NCBI RefSeq assembly: GCF_033095865.1
Contig: NZ_AP019365.1
Coordinates: forward strand, 626,001-690,000
DNA from: Pseudomonas sp. KU43P
GTDB taxonomy: Bacteria > Pseudomonadota > Gammaproteobacteria > Pseudomonadales > Pseudomonadaceae
Direction of reading: 5' to 3'
DNA length: 64,000 nt
Shown: one piece after another, positions 26,140 through 36,279 of the stretch
Layout of the letters: each line of letters begins with the position of its first letter
How positions within the stretch are numbered: position 1 is the first letter of the stretch
Made by a program: the position numbers and the translations under genes
Notes under the pieces: model-generated
The model's input: only the letters and a program-made list of their open reading frames with translations
Told to the model about the DNA's origin: nothing
Database searches by the model: none

Positions 26140-26758
26140 CTACATCCGCGATGGTCAGGAGATCTATCGCAATTCCTTCCGGATCATCCGTGAGGAAGCC
26201 CGGCTCGAGCGGATTCCCGCCGACCTGGAGAAACTTGCCGTACGGGTGATTCACGCCTGTGGCATGGTCGAGGCGATCGACGGCCTGCAGTTCTCCGAAG
26301 GTGCTGGCCGCGCAGGGCGCGAAGCCCTGGCCAACGGCGCACCGATCCTGTGCGATGCGCACATGGTCGCCGAGGGCATCACCCGCGCGCGCCTGCCGGC
26401 AAATAATCAGGTGATCTGCACGCTACGCGACCCCAGCGTCCCGGGCCTGGCCAAGGATGCTGGCAACACGCGCTCGGCCGTGGCGTTGGAGTTGTGGCGT
26501 CCGCACCTGGAGGGCAGCGTGGTGGTTATCGGTAATGCGCCGACCGCGCTGTTCTACCTGTTGGAAATGATCGATGCCGGCGCACCCAAGCCGGCGCTGA
26601 TTCTCGGCTTCCCGGTCGGTTTCGTTGGCGCGGCCGAATCCAAGGCCATGCTTGCCGCCGACAGCCGTGGCGTACCGTTCGTGATCATGCAAGGCCGCCT
26701 GGGCGGCAGTGCGATGGCTGCCGCCGCAGTCAACGCCCTTGCCACGGAGGTGGAATGA
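26132..26758 (+). CDS. cobH: Precorrin-8X methylmutase CobH
   Basis: Isomerase of 208 residues that moves the C11 methyl group to C12 to give hydrogenobyrinic acid. The catalytic histidine is in [13 protein letters not shown] near residue 43. Later [14 protein letters not shown] and [14 protein letters not shown] are standard for the family. The ATG at 26132 overlaps the end of cobG. The frame continues upstream, but only as an out-of-phase reading of cobG. It overlaps cobI by 4 bases. Confidence 0.95.
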   Translation: MIDYIRDGQEIYRNSFRIIREEARLERIPADLEKLAVRVIHACGMVEAIDGLQFSEGAGRAGREALANGAPILCDAHMVAEGITRARLPANNQVICTLRDPSVPGLAKDAGNTRSAVALELWRPHLEGSVVVIGNAPTALFYLLEMIDAGAPKPALILGFPVGFVGAAESKAMLAADSRGVPFVIMQGRLGGSAMAAAAVNALATEVE

Positions 26759-27489
26759 TGGCACCGCGCGGACGTCTGCTGGGCCTGGGCGTGGGCCCTG
26801 GCGACCCTGAGCTGATCACCGTGAAGGCCCTGCGCCTGCTGCGCGAGGCGCCGGTCGTGGCCTATTTCGTGGCCAAGGGCAAGCGTGGCAATGCCTTCGG
26901 CATCATCGAAGCGCACCTGCAAGCCGAACAGACCCTGCTGCCGCTGGTGTACCCGGTGACCACCGAGGCCTTGCCGGCGCCGCTGTCCTACGAACAGGTG
27001 ATCAGCGACTTCTACGACGAAGCCAGCGTCCAGGTGGCCGAACACCTGGATGCTGGCCGCGATGTGGCGGTGATCTGCGAAGGCGACCCGTTCTTCTACG
27101 GTTCCTACATGTACTTGCATGACCGGTTGGCACAGCGCTTCGAGGCCGAGGTGATTCCGGGGGTCTGCTCGATGCTCGGCGGTGCTTCGGTACTGGGTGC
27201 TCCGCTGGTCTACCGCAACCAGAGCCTGTCGGTATTGTCGGGTGTGCTGCCTGCCGATGAGCTCAAGCGCCGCCTCGCCGATGCCGATGCGGCAGTTATC
27301 ATGAAGCTTGGCCGCAACTTCCCCAAAGTGCGCCAGGTGCTGGTCGAACTGGGCCTGGATGGGCGAGCGCTGTATGTCGAACGTGCAACCATGGCCAACC
27401 AGAAGATCGTCCCGTTGGACGAGGTCGACCCGCAATCCTCGCCTTATTTCTCGCTGATCATCGTGCCGGGTGAAAAATGGCAGGGATGA
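26755..27489 (+). CDS. cobI: Precorrin-2 C20-methyltransferase CobI
   Basis: SAM-dependent tetrapyrrole methylase of 244 residues that makes precorrin-3A. Motifs are [20 protein letters not shown] at the N-terminus, [19 protein letters not shown] near 105, and [19 protein letters not shown] near 132. The start ATGATG overlaps the cobH stop; the second ATG at 26758 is equally possible. Its end overlaps cobJ by 4 bases. Confidence 0.95.
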   Translation: MMAPRGRLLGLGVGPGDPELITVKALRLLREAPVVAYFVAKGKRGNAFGIIEAHLQAEQTLLPLVYPVTTEALPAPLSYEQVISDFYDEASVQVAEHLDAGRDVAVICEGDPFFYGSYMYLHDRLAQRFEAEVIPGVCSMLGGASVLGAPLVYRNQSLSVLSGVLPADELKRRLADADAAVIMKLGRNFPKVRQVLVELGLDGRALYVERATMANQKIVPLDEVDPQSSPYFSLIIVPGEKWQG

Positions 27490-29183
27490 GCATGCATACC
27501 GCCCCGGCAATCATTGTGCTCGGCCCTGGCAGCCTGGCCACGGCGCAACGTATTCAGCAGCGCTATCCAGCGGCGACGATCCATGGCCTGAGTGGTCGGG
27601 TCGAAGGCGCCGATCAGTACTACGAGGCGTTCGGCGACACCTTGCGTGCGCTTTACCAGCAAGGTACCCCGATCGTGGCACTGTGCGCGGCGGGCATCGT
27701 GATCCGCAGCCTGGCCAGCCTGCTCGGTGAGAAGGGCGAAGAACCGCCAGTGCTGGCGGTGGCCGAAGATGGCAGTGCCGTGGTGCCGTTGCTGGGGGGG
27801 TTGAGTGGCGTCAACGTCATGGCCCGCGAGTTGGGCGAGGCGCTGGGTGTGGCTGCGGCCATCACTACCAGCGGTGAGCTGCGCTTTGGTACCTGCCTGC
27901 TGAACCCTCCAGAGGGGTATGCATTGGCGGATGTCGAGCAGGGCAAGCGTTTTGTCTCCGACCTGCTGGCGGGTGAAGCGGTGCGTGTAGAAGGCGATGC
28001 ACCCTGGTTGCAGCAGGTTCAGTTGCCGGCCAGCGACAGCGCGCAGCGCACTATCCACGTGGGGTGTGAAGCGCGCCCAGCCAGCCGTGACGAGTTGCTG
28101 ATCCACCGCCGCTCGCTGGTGGTGGCGGTCGATGATGCTGGGCCCGGATTGCTCGTGCGGGTTCGCAGCGCCTTGCGTGAGGCTGGCCTGGCGGAGCAGG
28201 CGCTGGCCTGCCTGCTGGCGATCGATACCTTGATGGCCGAGCCCGCTTTGCATGAAGCGGCCGAGGCACTTGGGGTCGGCCTGCGCTTTGCTCCGGCGGC
28301 GGGCAGCCTGGCCGACCTGCTGGCCGAGTACGTGCCTGGCGCGGCATTGGTCGAACAGGCGGGTGTGGCCATTGCCGTAGCGCCGGCACCTGTCGATGCG
28401 ACCCAAGTCGGTCGCCGACGCGGTCGCCTGGCAGTGATCGGGCTTGGCCCGGGCGCCGCCGAATTGATGGTGCCTGCGGTCAAGGCGGAACTGGCGCGCG
28501 CTGAAGATGTGCTGGGCTATGAGACCTACGTGCGCATGGCCGGCCCGTTCCGCGATGATCAGCAATTGCATTGCACCGACAACCGAGAAGAGATGCAGCG
28601 CGCGCGCCACGCCTTCGAGCTGGCTGCCACGGGCCGTTCGGTGGTGGTGGTGTCGTCAGGCGACCCCGGCGTGTTCGCCATGGCCGCCGCAGTGCTCGAA
28701 GCACTGCACGCGTCCGACGACCCTGCCTGGCACCGCGTCGACCTCGAGATTTTGCCGGGGGTTTCGGCCTCGCTGGCAACCGCTGCCCAGGCAGGTGCGC
28801 CGCTGGGGCATGACTTCTGCGTGATGTCGCTGTCGGACAACCTCAAGCCCTGGTCGGTCATCGAGCAGCGTCTGGACCTGGCGGCCCAGGCCGATCTCGT
28901 CCTGGCCTTCTACAACCCGATTTCCCGGTCGCGGCCTTGGCAACTGGGGCGCGCCATCGAAATCGTGCGACAACACCGCAATGGCAGCACGCCGGTGGTA
29001 CTCGGGCGAGATATCGGCAGGCCCGGGCAGAGTCTCAAGGTCGTGTCACTGGCCGAGCTGGTACCAGACATGGTCGACATGCGCACCATGGTCTTGCTGG
29101 GGTCATCGACGACCTGCCAGTTCCCAAAAGCCGATGGCACCCAATGGGTGTATACGCCGCGCTGGTACCCGAGCGCGGGTTGA
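27486..29183 (+). CDS. cobJ: CbiG-CobJ fusion: precorrin-3B C17-methyltransferase
   Basis: Two-part enzyme of 565 residues. The C-terminal part (about 320-565) is CobJ, which methylates C17 with ring contraction: [58 protein letters not shown] and [12 protein letters not shown]. The N-terminal part resembles CbiG, with a middle domain at about 40-125 ([22 protein letters not shown]) and a CobE/CbiG-C region at about 210-300 ([21 protein letters not shown]). In anaerobic-type CbiG the central motif usually contains a Gly-His; here it reads [17 protein letters not shown], without the histidine. The start at 27486 overlaps the cobI stop; an in-frame ATG also lies at 27492. Confidence 0.93.
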   Translation: MSMHTAPAIIVLGPGSLATAQRIQQRYPAATIHGLSGRVEGADQYYEAFGDTLRALYQQGTPIVALCAAGIVIRSLASLLGEKGEEPPVLAVAEDGSAVVPLLGGLSGVNVMARELGEALGVAAAITTSGELRFGTCLLNPPEGYALADVEQGKRFVSDLLAGEAVRVEGDAPWLQQVQLPASDSAQRTIHVGCEARPASRDELLIHRRSLVVAVDDAGPGLLVRVRSALREAGLAEQALACLLAIDTLMAEPALHEAAEALGVGLRFAPAAGSLADLLAEYVPGAALVEQAGVAIAVAPAPVDATQVGRRRGRLAVIGLGPGAAELMVPAVKAELARAEDVLGYETYVRMAGPFRDDQQLHCTDNREEMQRARHAFELAATGRSVVVVSSGDPGVFAMAAAVLEALHASDDPAWHRVDLEILPGVSASLATAAQAGAPLGHDFCVMSLSDNLKPWSVIEQRLDLAAQADLVLAFYNPISRSRPWQLGRAIEIVRQHRNGSTPVVLGRDIGRPGQSLKVVSLAELVPDMVDMRTMVLLGSSTTCQFPKADGTQWVYTPRWYPSAG

Positions 29184-29217
29184 GGCTCTGAGCGCAACGG
29201 GCCACAGCTGACAGGGA

Positions 29218-29242
29218 ACGGGGCCTCGTGGCCCCGTTTTTT
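29218..29242 (+). terminator. Rho-independent terminator after the cobG-J operon
   Basis: Perfect stem ACGGGGCC / GGCCCCGT with loop TCGT, followed directly by a run of T. It lies 35 bp past the cobJ stop and before the convergent marC gene. Confidence 0.9.
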
Positions 29243-29263
29243 CACGCGCGCCTTGCTGTCCGG

Positions 29264-29860
29264 TCAGGGCAGCAGATAGCCCTTGATCCCGGTAAAGATA
29301 ATCTGCGCAGCAAGGGCGCAGACGAACAGCCCCATCAGCCGGCTGACGATCTGCAGGCCCTGGTCGCCGAGTATCCGCTCGATGCCGTGCGAGAGATACA
29401 GCACCAGCCCTACAGTGAAACTGGCAAGGGCGATACTGACGATGGCCAGGGCCTTGTCGTCCCAATGCGGCTGGCCCACTCCCATTACCAGTAGTGCGCC
29501 GATGGTGCCGGGGCCGACCGTGAGCGGGATGGTCAACGGCACGATGGTCACATCCTGCTGCACATTGTCGGCCTGCACGGCAGGCTTGCCCTGGGCCATG
29601 CTCAGGGCCGAGATGAACAGCACGCTGCCGGCGCCAATGCGAAAGGCGTCGGCAGTGATGCCGAAGATGCCGAAAATCGCCCGTCCGAACAGGTACAGCA
29701 GGACACTGGCGACCAGTGCAGCGAAGGCCACCTTCCAGGCCAGTTGCTTGCGCTCCTTGCTGGAGTGGCCACGGGTCAGGCTGATGAAGCATGACAGCAC
29801 GAAGAACGGGCTGTAGAGCACGAGCATCTTGAGGTAGACACTGAACAACTCATGGAGCAT
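29264..29860 (-). CDS. MarC-family integral membrane protein
   Basis: Inner-membrane protein of 198 residues with six predicted helices (first at about 8-28, last at about 175-195). It has the family motifs RIGAGSVLFISALSMAQG and VPLTIPLTVGPGTIGALLVMG. MarC was once linked to multiple antibiotic resistance in E. coli, but that was not supported and the function is unknown. It stands alone, convergent with the cob operon and just downstream of retS on the same strand. Confidence 0.9.
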   Translation of the reverse strand: MLHELFSVYLKMLVLYSPFFVLSCFISLTRGHSSKERKQLAWKVAFAALVASVLLYLFGRAIFGIFGITADAFRIGAGSVLFISALSMAQGKPAVQADNVQQDVTIVPLTIPLTVGPGTIGALLVMGVGQPHWDDKALAIVSIALASFTVGLVLYLSHGIERILGDQGLQIVSRLMGLFVCALAAQIIFTGIKGYLLP

Positions 29861-29930
29861 GAGTGCGATTCCTGGCTGGGCCGCCGAGGGCGGGACTTGC
29901 CCGTGAGGCGGTGGATGCAGCCACTATAGT

Positions 29931-32705
29931 TCAGGAGGTGTGCAGCGGATCATCAGCTTTTGCTTCCCGTTGTTTCGCCCAGTAATGGATCAGCTCACGC
30001 AGTTGCGACAGCTCGACGGGCTTGGCCATGTGCCCATCCATGCCGGCCAGGCGTGCGCGCTCCTTGTGCTCGGCGAGGATATGCGCAGTCAGGGCCACGA
30101 CGGGCGTGCGCTGACGCTGGTTGGCCACTTCCCAGTCGCGAAGCTGCCGGGTCGCGGAAAAACCATCGAGTATCGGCATTTCGCAATCCATCAGCACCAG
30201 GTCGTAGCGCTGCGCCTTCATCGCCTGCAGGGCCTCTTCTCCGTTGCTGGCGGTGTCCGGTTCGAGGTTCAGCTTGCCCAGCATGCCGCGGATCACCTTG
30301 GTCGAGATGCTGTTGTCTTCTGCCACCAGTACACGGAAATCACCGGGCAGCTCCGGTGCCGAGGGCCCGCTCTGCGCGGTAGCCGGTACCGCCTGCTCGC
30401 GGCCGCGCTGGGCCAGCTCTTCGGCCAGGGTGGTTTTCAGGGTATAGCCGGCGACCGGTTTGGCAAGGATGCGCTTGATCCCGGCGTTGCGCGCGATAAC
30501 CTTGCTCGGCGCATTGCTGATACCGGTGAGCATCACCACCAGGATGTCGTGGTTGAGGCTCGGGTCTTCCTTGATCTTGGCCGCCAGTTGCATACCCGTC
30601 ATGCCGGGCATGTTCTGGTCCAGCAGCACCGCGTCGAAGTAGTCGCGCAGGTGGGCCTTGGTTCGCAACAGGGCCAGGGCTTCCTTGCCAGACGGCACGG
30701 CGCTGACGTTCATGCCCCAGGCACTGCACTGTTGCACCAGCACCTTGCGGCAGGTGTCGTTGTCGTCCACCACCAGCACCCTGGCATCGCGCAACGGGCC
30801 ATCCAGGTCGGCCGGCGGTTGTTCCAGGCACGAAGGGTCGAGCGGCAGGGTCAGCCACAGGGTATTACCCATGCTGGTGCTGCTCTTGATGCCGAACTCG
30901 CCCTGCATGAGGCCAATGAGCTGTTTGGCAATCACCAGGCCCAGGTGGCCGCCGAGCTTGTTGCTGGAAAGGAAGTGGTGGCTGTGCAGCTCGGCCTGCA
31001 GCAGGGCTTCGCGCTCGGCGGCAGGAAGCGGCTCGCCACTGTCCTGCACGGCGATGCGCAGGCGTGGAACCTCGCCGCGCTGGTCCAGCGCCACCACCAG
31101 CAGGATCTCGCCCTGGTCGGTGTTCTTCAGCGCGTTCTCCAGCAGGCTCGACAGGGCCTGGCGCAGGCGTGTCGGGTCGCCGCTGATCACGCGCGGCACC
31201 TGGGGCTGGGTAAAGCTGATCAGCTCGATGTTCTGCTGTTCGGCCTTGGCCCGGAAGATGTTCAGGCAATCTTCGATCAGAGCATTGAGGTCGAACTGCA
31301 CATCATCCAGTTCGATCTGCCGCGATTCGAGCTTGGAGATGTCGAGGATCTCGTTGATCAGCGTGAGCAGTTCGTTACCGGCACTGTGGATGGTTTGCAC
31401 GTAGTCGCGCTGCTTGACCGACAGTGGGGTGCCCAGTAGCAGCTCGGTCATGCCCAGCACACCGTTCATGGGGGTGCGGATCTCGTGGCTGATCTTGGCC
31501 AGAAACTCGGCCTTGGCATTGATTTCGGCATCACTGGCGGCCAGTGCACGGCTGGCACTGAAGCGTTCTTCACTCATGCGCCGCAAGCGCTCGCTGACGG
31601 CCAGGTTGAGCAACAGCCCGCAAACCACCGTCAGCCCCATGAGGATGCACAGCAGCCACGGTGTGGAAGTGCGCGTCAGGCCAAGGAGTGCCGGCAGCAA
31701 CACCAGCCCACCGAGGTTGTAGACCAGCATGGCGATGCTGAACAGCCGTGCCGGGCCGTAGCCCTTGTACCAGTGATAGCTGCTGACCAGCAGCATGGTC
31801 ATGCTGCCCAGGGCCAGCAGGGCGTAGGTCATCAGGTTGAGTGGCAGGGTGTCGACGAACAGCAGGATCAACCCGCTGACTGCGGTGATCAGCATCTCGC
31901 CTTGCAGCAGGCGGTTGAGCCGCAGCGAATGGCAGGGCGCAAAGAAGTGCTGGGTGAAATACAGCCCCGACAAGCCCGCCAGTACCAGGGTCAGGTAGGC
32001 GGCCGGGGTTTGCGCGCTGTGCCACAAGTGCCACCAGGGGCCGCTGAGGTTGAGCAGGATCAGGCCACTGAGCAGCATCAGGCCGTGGTACAGGGCAAGA
32101 ACCAGGGTGGTGGTGGAGCGGGTGTAGAGGAAGCGGATCAGGTTGTGCAGGATCAGCATCACCAAACCGCCGAAAAGCATGCCGAACAGCAATGGCAGGC
32201 TATGGTCGGAGGCAGCCTCGGCCGCAGGCTCCAGGCTGATGGCCGGGCGCAGTTGGTGCTCGGAGACCAGGCGCAGGTAGATGTCCAGGGGGTGCGTACT
32301 GATGGGCAGCGGCAATACATGGTCGCTGCCGCGCAGGGTCGGGCTGGCGTTGCCGGCCTGGCGGCCATGGCGAAGCTGGCGCAACAGCTTGTCGCCATCG
32401 AGGGCGTACAGGTCAAGGTGGGAGAGGTCGGGAGCGAATACCCGCAGCAGTTGCTCCTTGTCACCCGGGTCCAGGTGATAATGCAGCCACAGGGCCTGTT
32501 CGGCGGGGGCCGCATCGAGCTCGCCCAGGGTGGTCGGGCTGAACTGGCTGCGATAGCGATCGGAGCGAACATCGCTCAACTGCAGGTTGGCCTGTTCATC
32601 GAGCAGAACGGACCAGCCACCGCCTTGCTCGGCCGAAGCCGGGAGCAGGCAGAGCAGGGTCAGCAAGCTGACGATCAGAGCTGTGGCAATCCGAAGCCGA
32701 CGCAC
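29931..32705 (-). CDS. retS: Hybrid sensor kinase RetS
   Basis: Membrane sensor of 924 residues. Order: signal peptide (about 1-25), periplasmic 7TMR-DISMED2 domain (about 30-165), seven helices (about 170-375), HisKA with HEIRTPMNG (His at residue 407), HATPase, then two receiver domains (about 640-760 with VLLDQNMPG, and 790-905 with LVLMDCEMP). The ATPase part is unusual: it has [10 protein letters not shown], but the usual DTGIG is replaced by VQDSGEPLP, consistent with weak or absent kinase activity. P. aeruginosa RetS binds GacS and blocks it, favouring acute over biofilm lifestyle. The retS-purD-purH-fis order is the same there. Confidence 0.92.
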   Translation of the reverse strand: MRRLRIATALIVSLLTLLCLLPASAEQGGGWSVLLDEQANLQLSDVRSDRYRSQFSPTTLGELDAAPAEQALWLHYHLDPGDKEQLLRVFAPDLSHLDLYALDGDKLLRQLRHGRQAGNASPTLRGSDHVLPLPISTHPLDIYLRLVSEHQLRPAISLEPAAEAASDHSLPLLFGMLFGGLVMLILHNLIRFLYTRSTTTLVLALYHGLMLLSGLILLNLSGPWWHLWHSAQTPAAYLTLVLAGLSGLYFTQHFFAPCHSLRLNRLLQGEMLITAVSGLILLFVDTLPLNLMTYALLALGSMTMLLVSSYHWYKGYGPARLFSIAMLVYNLGGLVLLPALLGLTRTSTPWLLCILMGLTVVCGLLLNLAVSERLRRMSEERFSASRALAASDAEINAKAEFLAKISHEIRTPMNGVLGMTELLLGTPLSVKQRDYVQTIHSAGNELLTLINEILDISKLESRQIELDDVQFDLNALIEDCLNIFRAKAEQQNIELISFTQPQVPRVISGDPTRLRQALSSLLENALKNTDQGEILLVVALDQRGEVPRLRIAVQDSGEPLPAAEREALLQAELHSHHFLSSNKLGGHLGLVIAKQLIGLMQGEFGIKSSTSMGNTLWLTLPLDPSCLEQPPADLDGPLRDARVLVVDDNDTCRKVLVQQCSAWGMNVSAVPSGKEALALLRTKAHLRDYFDAVLLDQNMPGMTGMQLAAKIKEDPSLNHDILVVMLTGISNAPSKVIARNAGIKRILAKPVAGYTLKTTLAEELAQRGREQAVPATAQSGPSAPELPGDFRVLVAEDNSISTKVIRGMLGKLNLEPDTASNGEEALQAMKAQRYDLVLMDCEMPILDGFSATRQLRDWEVANQRQRTPVVALTAHILAEHKERARLAGMDGHMAKPVELSQLRELIHYWAKQREAKADDPLHTS

Positions 32706-32840
32706 TACGAGATCCCTTCCTAGCCGATGTGCCGGGTATTAACTATGCGCGGCGCGCCAAGTCGAAGGCAAGGCCCCATCGGGGCCCTGTCGACGAGCCG
32801 AATGCCGCACGCGCAAGGCGCTGCGGCAATTCGGTGAAGA

Positions 32841-34136
32841 TTACTGCTGGTGTTCACCGCGCTCGCGGGCGATGGCCCGGTAGCCGATGTCGGTACGGTA
32901 GAAGCTACCGTTCCACGACACTTCCTTGGCCAGGCGGTAGGCCTGCTGCTGGGCATCGGCAACGCTGGCGCCCATGGCAGTGGCGCAAAGCACGCGGCCG
33001 CCGTTGGTGACCACTTGGCCGTCCTTGAGCGAAGTACCGGCGTGGAACACCTTGCCTTCGATCTTGGCTGCTGCGTCCAGGCCGCTGATCACATCGCCCT
33101 TGGCGTAGTCGCCTGGGTAGCCACCGGCTGCCAGTACCACGCCCAGGCTCGGGCGCGGGTCCCACTGGGCTTCGACTTTGTCCAGGGCCTTGGCGAACGC
33201 CGCTTCGATCAGCAGCACCAAGCTCGACTCCAGGCGCAGCATGACCGGTTGGGTTTCAGGGTCGCCGAAACGGCAGTTGAACTCGATGACCTTGGGGTTG
33301 CCCGCCTTGTCGATCATCAGGCCGGCATACAGGAAGCCGGTGTACACGTTGCCTTCTTCGGCCATGCCGCGCACGGTCGGCCAGATCACCTGGTCCATCA
33401 CGCGCTGGTGCACGTCGGCGGTGACCACCGGGGCAGGGGAGTAGGCACCCATGCCGCCAGTGTTCGGGCCGGTGTCCTGATCGCCAACGCGCTTGTGGTC
33501 CTGGCTGGTGGCCATCGGCAGCACATTGTGGCCGTCGACCATGACGATGAAGCTGGCTTCCTCACCGTCGAGGAACTCCTCGATTACCACGCGCGAGCCC
33601 GCGTCACCGAAGGCGTTGCCCGCGAGCATGTCACGCACGGCGTCTTCGGCTTCCTGCAGGGTCATGGCGACGATCACGCCCTTGCCTGCGGCCAGGCCAT
33701 CGGCCTTGATCACGATGGGCGCACCCTTTTCCTTCAGGTAGGCCAGGGCCGGCTCGATCTCGGTGAAATTCTGGTAGTCGGCGGTCGGGATCTTGTGGCG
33801 CGCCAGGAAATCCTTGGTAAAGGCCTTGGAGCCTTCGAGCTGGGCTGCGCCCTTGGTTGGGCCGAAGCAGTCCAGGCCGCGGCTGCGGAACAGGTCGACG
33901 ACGCCGATGACCAGCGGCGCTTCAGGGCCTACGATGGTCAGGTCGACGTTCTTCTCGGCGAAGTCGGCCAGTTGCTCCAAAGCGGTGACGTCGATGGCGA
34001 CGTTCTCGCACTTGGCTTCGATGGCGGTGCCGGCGTTGCCTGGGGCGACGAAGACTTTCTCGACGCGTGGGTCTTGGGCGACTTTCCAGGCCAGGGCGTG
34101 CTCACGGCCGCCGCTGCCGATGATCAAAACTTTCAT
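32841..34136 (-). CDS. purD: Phosphoribosylamine-glycine ligase PurD
   Basis: GAR synthetase of 431 residues, second step of de novo purine synthesis. It has the N-terminal KVLIIGSGGREHALAWK and the GNAGTA loop. The ATP-grasp middle contains VIKADGLAAGKGVIVA, VIEEFLDGEEASF and later FNCRFGDPETQ. The frame is open upstream through the palindrome behind purH, but the ATG at 34136 starts the conserved N-terminus. Downstream is a GGCCCC/GGGGCC hairpin at 32772-32786 with only a weak T tract, which may be a terminator before retS. Confidence 0.97.
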   Translation of the reverse strand: MKVLIIGSGGREHALAWKVAQDPRVEKVFVAPGNAGTAIEAKCENVAIDVTALEQLADFAEKNVDLTIVGPEAPLVIGVVDLFRSRGLDCFGPTKGAAQLEGSKAFTKDFLARHKIPTADYQNFTEIEPALAYLKEKGAPIVIKADGLAAGKGVIVAMTLQEAEDAVRDMLAGNAFGDAGSRVVIEEFLDGEEASFIVMVDGHNVLPMATSQDHKRVGDQDTGPNTGGMGAYSPAPVVTADVHQRVMDQVIWPTVRGMAEEGNVYTGFLYAGLMIDKAGNPKVIEFNCRFGDPETQPVMLRLESSLVLLIEAAFAKALDKVEAQWDPRPSLGVVLAAGGYPGDYAKGDVISGLDAAAKIEGKVFHAGTSLKDGQVVTNGGRVLCATAMGASVADAQQQAYRLAKEVSWNGSFYRTDIGYRAIARERGEHQQ

Positions 34137-34155
34137 GTCAAAACCTCTGTTTGGC

Positions 34156-34257
34156 GGCGATCCTCGGCCTTGTAGCAGCGGATTTATCCGCGATTGCGCT
34201 GGTGAATCCAGCATCGCAATCGCGGGTAAATCCGCACCTACAAGGCCGAGGATCGCC
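34156..34257. repeat. Long palindrome between purH and purD
   Basis: Two arms of about 43 bp (34156-34198 and 34215-34257) are near-perfect reverse complements, starting GGCGATCCTCGGCCTTGTA and ending with its mirror. The central 15 bases form a further small hairpin (GCTGG/CCAGC). The core GCGGATTTATCCGCGA is a different REP family from the others in this window. It lies between two genes of one pathway and could act on transcript end or stability. Confidence 0.92.
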
Positions 34258-34269
34258 CGGCCATCTTGA

Positions 34270-35877
34270 TTAGTGGCGGAAGTGGCGCATTCCGGTGAAA
34301 ACCATCGCAATGCCAGCTTCGTCGGCAGCGGCGATGACTTCAGCGTCACGCATCGAACCACCTGGCTGGATCACGGCGCTGATACCCACTTTAGCCGCAT
34401 TGTCGATGCCGTCACGGAACGGGAAGAACGCATCCGACGCCATGACCGCACCCTGTACCTGCAGGCCGGCATGCTCGGCCTTGATGGCCGCGATGCGAGC
34501 GGAGTTGACGCGGCTCATCTGGCCGGCGCCAACGCCGATGGTCTGGCGCTGCTTGGCGTAGACGATGGCGTTGGACTTGACGAACTTGGCCACTTTCCAG
34601 GCGAATACCAGGTCGTGGATCTCCTGCTCGGTCGGCGCGCGCTTGGTAACGATCTTCAGGTCTTCGGCAGTGATCATGCCGTTGTCGCGGCTCTGCACCA
34701 GCAGGCCACCGTTGACGCGCTTGAAGTCCCAACCGGCAGCGCGCTCGGCTGGCCACTCGCCGCACTCCAGCAGACGCACGTTCTGCTTGGCAGCCACCAC
34801 GTCGCGGGCAGCCTGGGAGATTTTCGGGGCGATGATCACTTCGACGAACTGGCGGTCGACGATGGCCTTGGCGGTTTCACCGTCCAGCTCGCGGTTGAAG
34901 GCGATGATGCCGCCGAACGCCGACTCGGTGTCGGTGGCGTAGGCCAAGTCGTAGGCCTTGCGGATGCCGCCTTCTTCTTCAGGTACCACGGCCACGCCGC
35001 ATGGGTTGGCGTGCTTGACGATGACGCAGGCCGGCTTGACGAAGCTCTTCACGCACTCCAGCGCGGCGTCGGTGTCGGCCACGTTGTTGAACGACAGCTC
35101 CTTGCCCTGCAGCTGAACGGCGGTGGAAACGCTGGCTTCGCCTTTCTTGGCTTCAACGTAGAACGCCGCGCTCTGATGCGGGTTCTCGCCGTAGCGCATT
35201 TCCTGGGCCTTGACGAACTGGCTGTTGAAGGTGCGCGGGAATTCGCTGCGGTCTTCGGTGGACAGGGTGTCCTTGGCCTGGTCGATGGTGCCCATGTAGT
35301 TGGCGATCATGCCGTCGTAGGCGGCGGTGTGCTCGAACGCCTTGAGCATCAGGTCGAAACGCTGGGCGTAGGTCAGGCCACCGGCCTTGAGGCCTTCGAG
35401 GACGCTGGCGTAGTCGCTGGCATTGACCACGATGGCCACGTCCTTGTGGTTCTTGGCAGCCGAGCGGACCATGGTCGGGCCACCGATGTCGATGTTCTCG
35501 ATGGCGGTCGGCAGGTCACAGCCAGGCTTGGCGATGGTGGCTTCGAACGGGTAAAGGTTGACGGCGACCAGGTCGATCGGCTTGATGCCGTGCTCGTTCA
35601 TGATGGCATCGTCGACACCGCGACGGCCCAGGATGCCGCCGTGAATCTTCGGGTGCAGGGTCTTGACCCGGCCATCCATCATTTCGGCGAAGCCAGTGTA
35701 GTCGGCCACTTCCACCGCGTTGACGCCGTTGTCCTTGAGCAGCTTGTAGGTGCCGCCGGTGGACAGGATCTCGACACCGAGCTGTTGCAGCTCACGAGCG
35801 AATTCGAGGATACCGGTCTTGTCGGAGACGCTGATCAGGGCGCGGCGGACTGGCAGGCGGGTAGTCTGGTCGGTCAT
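34270..35877 (-). CDS. purH: AICAR formyltransferase / IMP cyclohydrolase PurH
   Basis: Bifunctional enzyme of 535 residues for the last two purine steps. The N-terminal IMP cyclohydrolase (about 1-200) has [22 protein letters not shown] and [13 protein letters not shown]. The C-terminal AICARFT domain has [16 protein letters not shown] sequence ([12 protein letters not shown]) and the late [15 protein letters not shown]. The ATG at 35877 fits the family start; four more codons upstream are possible. An intrinsic terminator sits 30 bp upstream of the start. Confidence 0.97.
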   Translation of the reverse strand: MTDQTTRLPVRRALISVSDKTGILEFARELQQLGVEILSTGGTYKLLKDNGVNAVEVADYTGFAEMMDGRVKTLHPKIHGGILGRRGVDDAIMNEHGIKPIDLVAVNLYPFEATIAKPGCDLPTAIENIDIGGPTMVRSAAKNHKDVAIVVNASDYASVLEGLKAGGLTYAQRFDLMLKAFEHTAAYDGMIANYMGTIDQAKDTLSTEDRSEFPRTFNSQFVKAQEMRYGENPHQSAAFYVEAKKGEASVSTAVQLQGKELSFNNVADTDAALECVKSFVKPACVIVKHANPCGVAVVPEEEGGIRKAYDLAYATDTESAFGGIIAFNRELDGETAKAIVDRQFVEVIIAPKISQAARDVVAAKQNVRLLECGEWPAERAAGWDFKRVNGGLLVQSRDNGMITAEDLKIVTKRAPTEQEIHDLVFAWKVAKFVKSNAIVYAKQRQTIGVGAGQMSRVNSARIAAIKAEHAGLQVQGAVMASDAFFPFRDGIDNAAKVGISAVIQPGGSMRDAEVIAAADEAGIAMVFTGMRHFRH

Positions 35878-35907
35878 TTCGGATTCCAATAACGCGGTGG
35901 AGTCAGC

Positions 35908-35941
35908 AAAAAAGGCGCCTCTGTTCAGGGAGCCGCCTTTT
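35908..35941 (-). terminator. Rho-independent terminator after dusB-fis
   Basis: On the minus strand AAAAGGCG pairs with CGCCTTTT, with an inner CCTGA/CAGAGG stem-loop, followed by six T. It lies 17 bp past the fis stop and about 30 bp before the purH start. It may also be read as part of the purH leader. Confidence 0.85.
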
Positions 35942-35958
35942 CTGATTGGGATTCTGGC

Positions 35959-36279
35959 TTACAACAAGTCGTACTGCTTGAGCTTCTTGCGCAGGGTACC
36001 TCGGTTGAGTCCGAGCATCTCGCTGGCCTTGGTCTGGTTGCCCTTGACGTAATTCATCACGCTTTCGAGCAGGGGCGCCTCGACTTCGGAGAGCACCAGG
36101 TTGTACACGTCAGTGACGGTAGCGCCTTCCAGGTGTGCGAAGTAGTTGTGCAGCGCCTTCTCGACGCTGTCGCGAAGGGTCTGGCCCTCTTCGCTCGGCG
36201 TGTTGAGGTGCTGTTTGAGGTTGGCGTTGTCGCTCACGGGCGTTGTTCCACTCACTAATGTCTCGGTCATCATCGTCAT
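35959..36279 (-). CDS. fis: DNA-binding protein Fis
   Basis: Nucleoid-associated regulator of 106 residues. The C-terminal helix-turn-helix ([20 protein letters not shown] and [16 protein letters not shown]) is almost identical to other Fis proteins. The N-terminal part carries the activation hairpin region and an extension of about 20 residues relative to the E. coli protein. It bends DNA and regulates rRNA and other growth genes. Its start overlaps the dusB stop in an ATGA junction, the widespread dusB-fis operon. Confidence 0.97.
   Translation of the reverse strand: MTMMTETLVSGTTPVSDNANLKQHLNTPSEEGQTLRDSVEKALHNYFAHLEGATVTDVYNLVLSEVEAPLLESVMNYVKGNQTKASEMLGLNRGTLRKKLKQYDLL

Noticed and set aside
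34273..35892. Full-length plus-strand open frame of 539 codons opposite purH
   Set aside because: It is the exact mirror of the purH codon frame in GC-rich DNA. The protein has no recognisable motif, while the minus strand is a clear PurH.
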